From contig JAUMZD010000012.1 in the NCBI GenBank assembly GCA_030528325.1, forward strand, positions 1-64,000: 64,000 nt of DNA. The letters run 5' to 3'. Shown here piece after piece: positions 25,843 through 34,374 of the stretch (within the stretch, counting starts at the first letter, position 1; each line of letters opens with the position of its first letter). Source of the DNA: Lautropia sp. GTDB taxonomy: Bacteria > Pseudomonadota > Gammaproteobacteria > Burkholderiales > Burkholderiaceae_E. The notes below the pieces were generated by a model. The model had not been told where the DNA came from, did no database searches, and saw nothing but the letters and a program-made list of their open reading frames with translations. A program made the translations under genes and the position numbers.

Positions 25843-26763
25843 GTGTCCGATCAACAGCAGGTCGTCCCAGGCCAACAGGCGGATTCTTCCGCGGGTCATA
25901 CCCATCTGCCAGATCGCTGGCAGGACTGGATCACCTCGAACGTGATGCGCGGATGCGCGGCCGATGATCTGGTCGGGATCATGGTGGAAAATGGCTTCGA
26001 GCCCGTCTTTGCCCGGCATGCCGTGCAGATCATCGCGTCGATGGGTGAGCGTCTCCGGCGGTCTCCACAGGCAGCGGAACTGCTTCAGTCATCGGCCTAT
26101 CAGGCCGCACCGATCCGCATCCCGACGGCAACCCGTTTCCGGCTGGAAGATCGCGAGGTCGAGCTGGCCTGCGTCATGCTGGATCCGAACATCGCCGTGA
26201 TCCGAGGCTTGCTGTCCGACGAGGAATGCGATCAGCTGATCGAATGGTCGAAGGGCAAGATGAAAACCTCCGAAGTGGTCGATCGGGAGAGCGGGGCCAG
26301 TTACCAGAGCAACGTGCGAACGAGCGAGGGCAGCCATTTCGAGCGGGGCGAGAACGCGCTGATCCGTCAGCTCGAGGCGCGCATCGCGGCACTGACCGGG
26401 TTGCCGGTCAACCGGGGAGAGCCGCTTCAGATGTTGCGATACGGGGTGGGGGGCGAGTATCTGGCCCATCAGGATTTTTTCGACCCGGCCGACGCCGGCA
26501 CGAAGGTGCTGACCGGGGTGGGGGGGCAGCGGATCGCCACGCTCGTGATGTATCTGAACGACGTGGAGGAGGGGGGAGATACCCATTTCCCCGAGCTGGA
26601 TCTGTCCGTCAAGCCCATCAGAGGCTCGGCGGTGTACTTCGAATACCAGAATGACGAGGGCGAGCTGGATGTTCGCTGCCTGCACGCTGGCATGCCGGTG
26701 ATCCGGGGAGAGAAGTGGATCATGACGAAGTGGCTGCGTGAACGGCCCTACGAGCGGGGCTGA
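25843..26763 (+). CDS. 2-oxoglutarate/Fe(II)-dependent prolyl 4-hydroxylase-like oxygenase
   Basis: 306 residues. The C-terminal P4Hc-type double-stranded beta-helix has the iron triad H209-x-D211 (Y-L-A-H-Q-D-F-F) and distal H281 (C-L-H-A-G-M-P-V), with K291 (G-E-K-W-I-M-T-K-W) as the 2-oxoglutarate anchor. The N-terminal ~100 residues are helical and not recognised. GTG start with AGGAG about ten bases upstream. Known bacterial relatives hydroxylate proline residues, for example in elongation factor Tu; the target here is unknown. It lies between ilvC and pssA and may be cotranscribed with pssA. Confidence 0.85.
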   Translation: MSDQQQVVPGQQADSSAGHTHLPDRWQDWITSNVMRGCAADDLVGIMVENGFEPVFARHAVQIIASMGERLRRSPQAAELLQSSAYQAAPIRIPTATRFRLEDREVELACVMLDPNIAVIRGLLSDEECDQLIEWSKGKMKTSEVVDRESGASYQSNVRTSEGSHFERGENALIRQLEARIAALTGLPVNRGEPLQMLRYGVGGEYLAHQDFFDPADAGTKVLTGVGGQRIATLVMYLNDVEEGGDTHFPELDLSVKPIRGSAVYFEYQNDEGELDVRCLHAGMPVIRGEKWIMTKWLRERPYERG

Positions 26764-26769
26764 GCACCG

Positions 26770-27777
26770 ATGCCGGCCAATTTCCATGGAGAGACGGATT
26801 CCCTGATGACTGAGCCATCGAGCAGACCGGAAGGTGCGCCCGCCCAGGGGGCAGGGGCATCGACGACGATCAGGACCTTCAAGCTGCGACGCAGCAAATG
26901 GGCTGAGGCGCAGGCTTCCCGCGCTGTGCAGACCGGGGTGGCGTCGAAGGGGGCGGCGTGCGAGGGTGAGATCCCGTTGCTCGATGATGGCGAAGTTCAT
27001 GACATCGAACACGTGGCACCGCGTTCACGCCGCAGGCGCGGTATCTATCTGCTGCCCAACCTGTTCACGACCGGCAACCTGTTCGCTGGTTTCTATGCCA
27101 TCGTCATGGCGATGAACGGGCGCTTCGAGCACGCGGCCATTGCCATCTTCGTGGCCATGTTCTTCGACGGGATGGATGGCCGGGTGGCACGCCTGACCAA
27201 CAGTCAGAGCGCCTTCGGGGAGCAGTATGATTCGCTGGCCGATGTACTGTCCTTCGGCGCTGCGCCGGCGCTCGTGATCTACTCGTGGGCGATGACCGGC
27301 ATGGGGCAGTGGGGGTGGCTGGCCGCCTTCATCTATGTGGCGGGCGCAGCGCTGCGCCTGGCGCGCTTCAACACCAACATCCAGGTGGTCGACAAGCGCT
27401 TCTTCCAGGGGCTGCCCAGTCCGGCCGCCGCGGCGCTGGTTGCGGGTCTGGTCTGGGTCGCGACCGACTGGCGGGATGCCAACTGGATCGTGGCCACGGG
27501 GGCCGACCTGGGCTGGCTCGCCTGGATCATGACCGTGTACGCGGGGCTCAGCATGGTGTCGAACTCGCCGTTCTACTCGTTCAAGGACTTCAACCTGCGG
27601 CGCAGCGTGCCCTTCGTCGTCCTGATCCTGATCATGCTGGCGCTGGTGCTGGTCTCTTCCGATCCGCCGAGCATCCTGTTCCTGCTGTTCACCTGCTATG
27701 GCTTCTCGGGCCATGTGGCCCTGCTGTTGCGTCGCCAGAAGAAACGGCAGGCGAACAACAGGAAAGTCCCGACCTGA
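26770..27777 (+). CDS. pssA: CDP-diacylglycerol-serine O-phosphatidyltransferase
   Basis: Integral membrane enzyme that makes phosphatidylserine, the precursor of phosphatidylethanolamine. The CDP-alcohol phosphotransferase signature D-G-M-D-G-R-V-A-R, then G-E-Q-Y-D-S-L-A-D, is intact (residues about 136-157), with roughly eight hydrophobic helices. An ~85-residue hydrophilic N-terminal extension precedes the conserved core; an alternative start is ATG 26806. The TGA stop (27775-27777) falls within the terminus of a fold-back repeat. No phosphatidylserine decarboxylase gene is next to it. Confidence 0.92.
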   Translation: MPANFHGETDSLMTEPSSRPEGAPAQGAGASTTIRTFKLRRSKWAEAQASRAVQTGVASKGAACEGEIPLLDDGEVHDIEHVAPRSRRRRGIYLLPNLFTTGNLFAGFYAIVMAMNGRFEHAAIAIFVAMFFDGMDGRVARLTNSQSAFGEQYDSLADVLSFGAAPALVIYSWAMTGMGQWGWLAAFIYVAGAALRLARFNTNIQVVDKRFFQGLPSPAAAALVAGLVWVATDWRDANWIVATGADLGWLAWIMTVYAGLSMVSNSPFYSFKDFNLRRSVPFVVLILIMLALVLVSSDPPSILFLLFTCYGFSGHVALLLRRQKKRQANNRKVPT

Positions 27778-27929
27778 ACAAGTCCACGCGGACGTCGCAT
27801 CCCCGACACGGGCGCATGCCTGCGTTGGCGTGGGTCGTCAAAACAGCACCACTATTGACGACAAAGGCCGCCTTGTCCTGCATCCCGTGTCAAGGTGCGT
27901 CGTTTCACGGGACTTGTTCACCGTATCCT
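27774..27929. repeat. ~163-bp fold-back repeat, copy 1 (left end truncated)
   Basis: Matches the complete copy at 49927-50089: CTGAACAAGTCCACGCGGAC at the left, a central hairpin GTCGTCAA/TTGACGAC, and GGGACTTGTTCACCGTATCC at the right. The outermost GGATAC of the left terminus is absent, and the pssA stop codon TGA is read from the CTGAACAAG of the terminus. It lies between pssA and tpiA. Confidence 0.78.
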
Positions 27930-27955
27930 TGGTTGAGACTGGGAGAGGGTCTGGT

Positions 27956-27985
27956 TTGACCCCCTTTTTTCGTGGGGGATAGAAT
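27956..27985 (+). promoter_or_regulatory. Sigma-70-type promoter of tpiA operon
   Basis: TTGACC (27956-27961) and TAGAAT (27980-27985) with an 18-base spacer, about 90 bases before tpiA. It could drive tpiA, secG, tRNA-Leu and perhaps the nuo genes. Confidence 0.55.
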
Positions 27986-28074
27986 TGATATCAGCTCCGT
28001 TGCAATCATGTCAGCGCCGCTTCAATGCGGCCGATTCATAACGGCCTCTTCACTCATTCAGCAAAAGAATAGTC

Positions 28075-28851
28075 ATGCCAGATAAACGCCGCCCGCTGGT
28101 AATGGGCAACTGGAAAATGAATGGTCGCTCGGCAGCCAACGAAGCGTTGCTGTCCTCGCTGAAATCCTCGCTGGCCAGCGGTTTCGACGCCATCGATGTG
28201 GCCGTCTGCCCGCCGTTCCCGTATCTGTCGCAGGTCATCGCACAGGCCGAGGGCTCTTCCGTCACGGTCGGGGCGCAGAACCTGTCCACCCAGCAGGACG
28301 GGGCCTTTACTGGTGAAGTCTCCTCCGGCATGCTGACCGATCTCGGATGCCGCTGGGTGCTGGTCGGGCACTCCGAGCGCCGTTCGCTGTACGGTGAAAC
28401 CGACGAGATCGTGGCCGCCAAGGCCCAGGTCGCCATCGACGCAGGTCTGGTGCCGGTCATCTGCATCGGCGAGACGCTGGAAGAGCGCAAGACGGGTGAT
28501 ACCGAAGTGTCGCTGGCCCGCCAGCTCGACGCCGTGCTGCCGGTCATCGAGCGTCAGCCGGCCTCGGCCTTCGTGCTGGCCTACGAGCCGGTGTGGGCGA
28601 TCGGCACCGGTCTGACTGCCACGCCCGAGCAGGCCCAGGCCGTTCACAGCTTCCTGCGTGATCGTCTGGCCGCCAGCGGCTATGCAGCCACACCGTCCGT
28701 CCGTATCCTGTACGGCGGCTCGGTCAAGGCATCGAATGCAGCCGAACTGTTCGCCGGGCCGGATGTGGATGGCGGTCTGATCGGTGGTGCCTCGCTGGTG
28801 GCGAGCGAGTTCGTGGGCATCTGCAAGGCTGCCGTCGATAGTGCAGCTTGA
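28075..28851 (+). CDS. tpiA: Triosephosphate isomerase
   Basis: Glycolytic TIM-barrel enzyme interconverting dihydroxyacetone phosphate and glyceraldehyde 3-phosphate. 258 residues; catalytic N12/K14 (G-N-W-K-M-N), H99 (V-G-H-S-E-R-R) and E171 (A-Y-E-P-V-W-A-I-G-T-G) are all present, with the C-terminal Y-G-G-S-V phosphate loop. Start agrees with the family. Confidence 0.97.
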   Translation: MPDKRRPLVMGNWKMNGRSAANEALLSSLKSSLASGFDAIDVAVCPPFPYLSQVIAQAEGSSVTVGAQNLSTQQDGAFTGEVSSGMLTDLGCRWVLVGHSERRSLYGETDEIVAAKAQVAIDAGLVPVICIGETLEERKTGDTEVSLARQLDAVLPVIERQPASAFVLAYEPVWAIGTGLTATPEQAQAVHSFLRDRLAASGYAATPSVRILYGGSVKASNAAELFAGPDVDGGLIGGASLVASEFVGICKAAVDSAA

Positions 28852-28867
28852 TAAACAGGACTGATTG

Positions 28868-29275
28868 ATGAACGATATCTTCCATACCGCGGCGCTGGTG
28901 CTGCTCGTACTGTCTGCCCTCGGGGTCATCCTGCTCGTGCTTCTGCAGCATGGCAAGGGTGCGGACATGGGTGCTGCCTTCGGTTCCGGCGCTTCCGGTA
29001 GCCTGTTCGGCGCGACGGGCTCGGCCAACTTCCTGTCGCGTCTGACGGGCATCTTGGCAACGGTCTTCTTTGCCAGCACCGTCGCACTGGCCTTCATTGC
29101 GCATCCTGGCGGCTCGCGTACCGGTGGTGCCACGGGCGGCAGCGTGATGGACAACGTCGAGCTGCCTGCCGATTCGTCCGTTCCCGCATTGCCGGGTGAC
29201 GCTTCCACGGCGCCTTCCCAGGGCGCGGATGCTGCAGTGCCAGAAGGCCCTGCCAGCTCGGGTGATGCAAAATAG
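28868..29275 (+). CDS. secG: Protein-export membrane protein SecG
   Basis: 135-residue SecYEG accessory subunit with two transmembrane helices. It has the conserved L-L-Q-H-G-K-G-A-D-M-G-A-A-F-G-S-G-A-S-G cytoplasmic loop. Start is the ATG at 28868, just after the tpiA stop. The C-terminal 50 residues are Gly/Ala/Ser/Pro rich, common in betaproteobacteria. The tpiA-secG-tRNA-Leu order is conserved in related genomes. Confidence 0.93.
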   Translation: MNDIFHTAALVLLVLSALGVILLVLLQHGKGADMGAAFGSGASGSLFGATGSANFLSRLTGILATVFFASTVALAFIAHPGGSRTGGATGGSVMDNVELPADSSVPALPGDASTAPSQGADAAVPEGPASSGDAK

Positions 29276-29466
29276 CAACAATGCATGGCCTGGCCCGAGT
29301 ATTGCGTAGAATCGCGTTCTCGGGCCGTTCAGCGGTTCGCACAGGCCTTCTGTACGGTGGCGAATCCATTCATTGATCTTGCCAAATGGCAAAATTCTGT
29401 TGCAGTGCAAAATCAATGACCGGTTCTCTCGCACCTTCCAGAAAAACACAGTAGAATGGCCGCATT

Positions 29467-29551
29467 GCCGACGTGGTGAAATTGGTAGACACGCTATCTT
29501 GAGGGGGTAGTGGCGAAAGCTGTGCGAGTTCGAGTCTCGCCGTCGGCACCA
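29467..29551 (+). tRNA. tRNA-Leu (anticodon GAG)
   Basis: Cloverleaf with acceptor stem GCCGACG/CGTCGGC, discriminator A and encoded CCA (29549-29551). Anticodon stem CTATC/GGTAG encloses loop TTGAGGG with GAG at 29501-29503; there is a class II variable arm and T-loop GTTCGAGTC. secG is followed by tRNA-Leu(GAG) (leuU) in E. coli as well. Confidence 0.96.
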
Positions 29552-29564
29552 ACGAATTCACAAG

Positions 29565-29603
29565 ATCCGGTTCCGGTCATTCAGGTGGCGAACCGGATTT
29601 TCT
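29565..29603 (+). terminator. Terminator-like hairpin between tRNA-Leu and nuoA
   Basis: ATCCGGTTC (29565-29573) pairs perfectly with GAACCGGAT (29590-29598), followed by TTTCT. The 16-base loop is long. It ends only 29 bases before nuoA, so some readthrough or a very short promoter would be needed for nuo expression. Confidence 0.55.
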
Positions 29604-29631
29604 CTGGCTTGCTGCGCTGGGAGGAGATATT

Positions 29632-29991
29632 GTGGAGTTAACCAACTATCTGCCGGTCTTGCTCTTCCTGATCATTGGCGCACTGGTAGGCATCGCCCCG
29701 ATGCTGATTGGCAAGCTGCTGGGGCCTTCCCGCCCTGACCCGGAAAAACTTTCTGCTTACGAATGTGGCTTCGAGGCGTTCGGTGATGCCCGGATGCAGG
29801 TCGACATTCGCTATTACCTGGTCGCCATCCTGTTCATCCTTTTCGATCTGGAAATCGCCTTCCTGTTCCCTTGGGCCGTTTCGCTGGGTACGATGGAGTT
29901 TGCAGGTTTCCTGTCGATGATGCTTTTCCTGACCATCCTGGTGGTCGGTTTCATTTATGAATGGGGCAAAGGTGCCCTGGATTGGGAGTAA
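29632..29991 (+). CDS. nuoA: NADH-quinone oxidoreductase subunit A
   Basis: 119-residue membrane subunit of complex I with three helices. It has the conserved [10 protein letters not shown] loop (about 40-50) and [24 protein letters not shown] start with GGGAGGAG upstream. First gene of the nuo operon, separated from nuoB by 131 bases containing a terminator-like hairpin. Confidence 0.95.
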   Translation: MELTNYLPVLLFLIIGALVGIAPMLIGKLLGPSRPDPEKLSAYECGFEAFGDARMQVDIRYYLVAILFILFDLEIAFLFPWAVSLGTMEFAGFLSMMLFLTILVVGFIYEWGKGALDWE

Positions 29992-30002
29992 CAAGGTGAG
30001 GG

Positions 30003-30036
30003 AGGCCTGTCGGTTTGGCAGGCCTTCCGTTTTTTC
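30003..30036 (+). terminator. Terminator-like hairpin between nuoA and nuoB
   Basis: AGGCCTGTC (30003-30011) pairs with GGCAGGCCT (30017-30025, one G-T pair), loop GGTTT, followed by TCCGTTTTTT. This is a good intrinsic-terminator shape inside an operon, 87 bases before nuoB. Confidence 0.65.
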
Positions 30037-30122
30037 CGAGTACCGTTCCTGTCTTGTCGCCTACGTGTTGAGCATGCCATGTCATGCGTGTCACAAGGCA
30101 GTTTATTTGCGGTGAGATCTTC

Positions 30123-30599
30123 ATGAGTATCGAGGGCGTTTTTAACGAGGGGTTCGTGACCACGAACCTCGACAAGCTGATCAACTGGACGCGCACCGGT
30201 TCACTCTGGTCGATGACTTTCGGTCTGGCCTGTTGTGCAGTCGAGATGATTCACGCGGGGGCTTCGCGGTATGATCTTGACCGCTTCGGCATGATCTTCC
30301 GTCCCAGCCCCCGGCACTCTGACGTGATGATCGTGGCCGGCACGCTCTGCAACAAGATGGCCCCGGCACTGCGCAAGGTCTATGACCAGATGCCGGAGCC
30401 TCGCTGGGTGATCTCGATGGGCTCCTGTGCCAACGGGGGGGGCTATTACCACTACTCCTATTCCGTCGTGCGCGGCTGTGACCGGATCGTGCCGGTCGAC
30501 ATCTACGTGCCGGGCTGTCCGCCCACCGCCGAGGCCCTGATCTACGGCGTGGTGCAGCTGCAGCGCAAGATTCGGGAAACCTACACGATTGCGCGCTGA
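30123..30599 (+). CDS. nuoB: NADH-quinone oxidoreductase subunit B
   Basis: 158-residue peripheral-arm subunit that carries the terminal [4Fe-4S] cluster N2. Ligands C37-C38 (L-A-C-C-A-V-E-M), C102 (G-S-C-A-N-G-G-G) and C132 (P-G-C-P-P-T-A-E) are intact. The start at 30123 has GGTGAG upstream and matches the family M-S-I-E-G; the in-frame 30084 start is not needed. Confidence 0.96.
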   Translation: MSIEGVFNEGFVTTNLDKLINWTRTGSLWSMTFGLACCAVEMIHAGASRYDLDRFGMIFRPSPRHSDVMIVAGTLCNKMAPALRKVYDQMPEPRWVISMGSCANGGGYYHYSYSVVRGCDRIVPVDIYVPGCPPTAEALIYGVVQLQRKIRETYTIAR

Positions 30600-30601
30600 T
30601 C

Positions 30602-31213
30602 ATGAAAAAGAACGAAGAACTGGTGGCTGCTCTTCAGGACGCCCTCGGCGAGCGGATCCTGGGCCTCTCCACCGCGTTGGGTGAAGTCACCATCGAAATC
30701 AGCGCAGACTGTCACCGCGTGGTCTGCGAACGTCTGCGGGATGATCCGCGTCTCGGCTTCGAGATGATGATCGACCTCTGCGGCATCGATTACGCCACTT
30801 ATGGCAACGCGGTCTGGGACGGTCCGCGCTTCGCGGTGGTGCTGCAGCTGCTCAGCCTGAAGAACAACCAGCGCCTGCGGTTGCGCGCCTTCTGTTCGGA
30901 TGACGAGAGTCCGGCCATCGAGTCCGTCACCGAGATCTGGCCCTGTGCCAACTGGTTCGAGCGCGAAGCCTTCGACCTGTTCGGCATCGTCTTCATGGGT
31001 CACCCCGATCTGCGCCGCATCCTGACGGATTACGGGTTCATCGGCCATCCTTTCCGCAAGGATTTCCCCATTTCCGGTTACACGGAAATGCGCTACGACG
31101 AGAAGCTCAAGCGCGTCGTCTATCAACCGGTCACCATCGAGCCACGCGAAAACGTGCCTCGTGTCGTTCGCGAGCCTGGCTACGCGGACGGTGTCTCCAG
31201 CAGCGAGCAGTGA
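30602..31213 (+). CDS. nuoC: NADH-quinone oxidoreductase subunit C (30 kDa)
   Basis: 203-residue peripheral-arm subunit. Family block [31 protein letters not shown] with F-R-K-D-F-P is present. It is a separate gene from nuoD, unlike the fused E. coli form. Two bases after nuoB. Confidence 0.95.
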   Translation: MKKNEELVAALQDALGERILGLSTALGEVTIEISADCHRVVCERLRDDPRLGFEMMIDLCGIDYATYGNAVWDGPRFAVVLQLLSLKNNQRLRLRAFCSDDESPAIESVTEIWPCANWFEREAFDLFGIVFMGHPDLRRILTDYGFIGHPFRKDFPISGYTEMRYDEKLKRVVYQPVTIEPRENVPRVVREPGYADGVSSSEQ

Positions 31214-31220
31214 GCTGATC

Positions 31221-32474
31221 ATGGCGGAAATCAAGAACTACACCCTGAACTTTGGTCCCCAGCACCCGGCTGCCCACGGCGTGTTGCGTCTGGTGCTCGA
31301 GATGGATGGCGAAGTCATCGAGCGGGCCGATCCGCATATCGGTCTGCTGCACCGCGCCACCGAGAAGCTGGCCGAAACCCGCACCTATCTGCAGGCACTG
31401 CCCTACATGGATCGGCTCGATTACGTGTCGATGATGTGCAACGAGCACGCCTACGTGATGGCGGTCGAGCGGATGCTGGGCATCGAGGTGCCGGTCCGCG
31501 CGCAGTACATCCGCGTGATGTTCGACGAGATCACGCGTCTGCTGAATCACCTGATGTGGATCGGCGCTCACGCGCTGGACGTGGGGGCGATGGCGGTGCT
31601 GCTCTACGCCTTCCGGGAGCGTGAGGCGCTGTTCGACTGTTACGAGGCGGTTTCAGGGGCCCGGATGCACGCGGCCTATTACCGGCCCGGTGGTCTGGAT
31701 GGGGATCTGCCGGGTGTGATGCCGCAGTATCAGGCCGGCAAGCGCCTGTCGGAGAGCAAGGCCAAGGCACTGAACCTTGAGCGTTCGGGCTCGCTGCTGG
31801 ATTTCATCGAGTCCTTCACCGAACGTTTCCCGGGTTGCGTGGATGAATATGAGACGCTGCTGACCGACAACCGGATCTGGAAACAGCGTCTGGTCGGCAT
31901 CGGTGTGGTCGAGCCCGAGCGGGCCAAGGCACTGGGGCTGACCGGCCCGATGCTGCGTGGCTCGGGTGTCGTCTGGGATCTGCGCAAGATGCAACCCTAC
32001 GAAGTCTATGACCGGCTGGATTTCGACATCCCGGTCGGGGTCAATGGCGATTGTTATGACCGTTATCTGGTTCGGGTGGCCGAAATGCGGCAGAGCAATC
32101 GCATCATCAAGCAGTGTGTCGACTGGTTGCGCCAGAACCCCGGCCCGATCATGGTCGACAACCTGAAGGTGGCACCGCCTTCGCGTGTTGCGATGAAGAG
32201 CAACATGGAAGAGCTGATCCACCATTTCAAGTATTTCACGGAGGGCATGCACGTGCCCGAATCCGAGGCCTATGCGGCGGTCGAGCACCCGAAAGGGGAG
32301 TTCGGCATCTACATGGTCTCCGACGGGGCGAACAAGCCCTACCGGATGAAGATTCGCGCCCCCGGTTTCGTGCACCTGCAGGCGCTGGATGAAATGTCAC
32401 GCGGGCACATGCTGGCCGATGTCGTCACCATCATCGGCACGCAGGACATCGTGTTCGGAGAGATCGATCGATGA
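31221..32474 (+). CDS. nuoD: NADH-quinone oxidoreductase subunit D (49 kDa)
   Basis: 417-residue subunit lining the quinone site. N-terminal [13 protein letters not shown] and [11 protein letters not shown] are diagnostic, and the C-terminus ends D-I-V-F-G-E-I-D-R. Start taken at 31221 after nuoC; the longer ORF overlaps nuoC. Stop overlaps nuoE (ATGA). Confidence 0.96.
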   Translation: MAEIKNYTLNFGPQHPAAHGVLRLVLEMDGEVIERADPHIGLLHRATEKLAETRTYLQALPYMDRLDYVSMMCNEHAYVMAVERMLGIEVPVRAQYIRVMFDEITRLLNHLMWIGAHALDVGAMAVLLYAFREREALFDCYEAVSGARMHAAYYRPGGLDGDLPGVMPQYQAGKRLSESKAKALNLERSGSLLDFIESFTERFPGCVDEYETLLTDNRIWKQRLVGIGVVEPERAKALGLTGPMLRGSGVVWDLRKMQPYEVYDRLDFDIPVGVNGDCYDRYLVRVAEMRQSNRIIKQCVDWLRQNPGPIMVDNLKVAPPSRVAMKSNMEELIHHFKYFTEGMHVPESEAYAAVEHPKGEFGIYMVSDGANKPYRMKIRAPGFVHLQALDEMSRGHMLADVVTIIGTQDIVFGEIDR

Positions 32475-32995
32475 CTACGGTAACCAAAGCCACGCCTGTG
32501 AAACGCCTGCTGTCGGCCGACGCCTATCGCCGCATCGACCGTGAGGTGGCGAAGTATCCATCCGAGCAGAAGCAGTCGGCCGTCATGGCATCGCTGACCA
32601 TCGCGCAGGACGAGATCGGCTGGATTTCGCCGGCCGTGGTCGACGACATTGCCGATTACCTGTCGATGCCGCCGGTGGCCGTCTATGAGGTCGCCACCTT
32701 CTACAACATGTACAACATGAAGGAGGTCGGCACCTGGAAGATCGGCGTCTGTACCTGCCTGCCCTGCGCGCTGCGCCAGGGGGATACGGCGGGCGAATAC
32801 CTGAAGGAAAAGCTGGGTATCGATTATGGCGAGACGACGCCGGATGGGCGTTTCACGCTGATCGAGACCGAGTGTCTGGGATCATGCGCCGATGCACCGA
32901 TCTGTCTGATCAACGACAAGCGTGTCGAGAGTTTCATGGACAACGCGCGGCTCGATGCACTGATCGACGAACTGAAGCTGAAGAACAAGGATTGA
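32471..32995 (+). CDS. nuoE: NADH-quinone oxidoreductase subunit E (24 kDa)
   Basis: 174 residues with thioredoxin-like fold and the [2Fe-2S] N1a ligands C94, C99 (C-T-C-L-P-C) and C135, C139 (E-C-L-G-S-C). Translationally coupled to nuoD by ATGA. Confidence 0.95.
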   Translation: MTTVTKATPVKRLLSADAYRRIDREVAKYPSEQKQSAVMASLTIAQDEIGWISPAVVDDIADYLSMPPVAVYEVATFYNMYNMKEVGTWKIGVCTCLPCALRQGDTAGEYLKEKLGIDYGETTPDGRFTLIETECLGSCADAPICLINDKRVESFMDNARLDALIDELKLKNKD

Positions 32996-33002
32996 GGCAG
33001 GC

Positions 33003-34352
33003 ATGGGAGCAAGGGATCTGAAGATCGACGCCAGGGCTCATGAAACCTGTTTTCATGGTCGTCACATCAACCCGCAGATCTTTGCGGGGCTGAACTCGGC
33101 CGACGGCTGGGGGTTGAAGGATTACGAGTCGCGAGGCGGCTATCAGGCGCTCAGGCGGGTGCTGGGCCAGGATGGCAACCCGCCGATGACGCCCGAGGAA
33201 GTGATCGCCGAGATCAAGGCCTCCGGCCTGCGCGGCCGTGGCGGTGCAGGTTTTCCGACGGGTCTGAAATGGAGCTTCATGCCACGCCAGTTTCCGGGCC
33301 AGAAGTATCTGGTCTGCAATTCGGACGAAGGCGAACCGGGCACCTTCAAGGACCGCGACATCCTGCGCTACAACCCGCACATCGTCATCGAAGGCATGAC
33401 GATTGCTGCCTACGCGATGGGCATCACCGCGGGTTACAACTACATTCACGGCGAGATCTTCCGCGTCTACGAGCGCTTCGAGGAGGCGCTCGCCGAGGCG
33501 AGGGCGGCCGGCTACCTGGGCAACCATATCCTCGGCACCGATTTTTCGTTCCAGCTACACGGTCATCACGGCTTTGGCGCCTACATCTGTGGTGAAGAGA
33601 CCGCACTGCTCGAATCGCTGGAAGGCAAGAAGGGGCAGCCGCGCTTCAAGCCGCCGTTCCCGGCGAGCTTCGGTCTGTATGGCAAGCCCACCACCATCAA
33701 CAACACCGAAACCTTCGCGGCCGTACCCTGGATCATCCGCAACGGCGGTCAGGCCTATCTGGAGACCGGCAAGCCGAACAATGGCGGCACGAAGATCTTT
33801 TCGATCGGGGGGGATGTCGAGCTGCCCGGCAATTACGAGATCCCGATGGGCACGCCGTTCTCGAAGCTGCTGCAGCTGGCCGGTGGTGTCCGTTACGGGC
33901 GCAAGCTGAAGATGGTGATTCCCGGAGGTTCCTCGTCCCCGGTCATTCCGGGCGACATGATGATGGATCTCACGATGGACTATGACGCCATCTCGAAGGC
34001 CGGCTCGATGCTCGGATCGGGGGCCGTCATCGTGATGGACGAGACCCGCTGTGCGGTTCGAAGCCTTGAGCGTCTTTCCTATTTTTACCAGCACGAGAGC
34101 TGTGGCCAGTGCACGCCGTGCCGGGAGGGCACGGGCTGGTTGTACCGGATCGTGCATCGCATCGAGCACGGACAGGGCAGGCCGGAAGATCTGGATCAGC
34201 TCGATCGTGTCGCGAGCAATATCCAGGGGCGCACGATCTGTGCGCTGGGGGATGCGGCGGCCATGCCGGTTCGGGGCTTCCTGAAGCACTATCGGGATGA
34301 ATTCGCGCATCACATCGAACACAAGCGCTGTCTTGTGTCGACCGCCGTTTGA
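33003..34352 (+). CDS. nuoF: NADH-quinone oxidoreductase subunit F (51 kDa)
   Basis: 449-residue NADH- and FMN-binding subunit. [13 protein letters not shown] (FMN/NADH), then [13 protein letters not shown] and a later C in R-T-I-C-A-L-G-D for the N3 [4Fe-4S] cluster are all intact. Starts seven bases after nuoE. Confidence 0.96.
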   Translation: MGARDLKIDARAHETCFHGRHINPQIFAGLNSADGWGLKDYESRGGYQALRRVLGQDGNPPMTPEEVIAEIKASGLRGRGGAGFPTGLKWSFMPRQFPGQKYLVCNSDEGEPGTFKDRDILRYNPHIVIEGMTIAAYAMGITAGYNYIHGEIFRVYERFEEALAEARAAGYLGNHILGTDFSFQLHGHHGFGAYICGEETALLESLEGKKGQPRFKPPFPASFGLYGKPTTINNTETFAAVPWIIRNGGQAYLETGKPNNGGTKIFSIGGDVELPGNYEIPMGTPFSKLLQLAGGVRYGRKLKMVIPGGSSSPVIPGDMMMDLTMDYDAISKAGSMLGSGAVIVMDETRCAVRSLERLSYFYQHESCGQCTPCREGTGWLYRIVHRIEHGQGRPEDLDQLDRVASNIQGRTICALGDAAAMPVRGFLKHYRDEFAHHIEHKRCLVSTAV

Positions 34353-34374
34353 GCAGATTTGATACGGGACAGTT

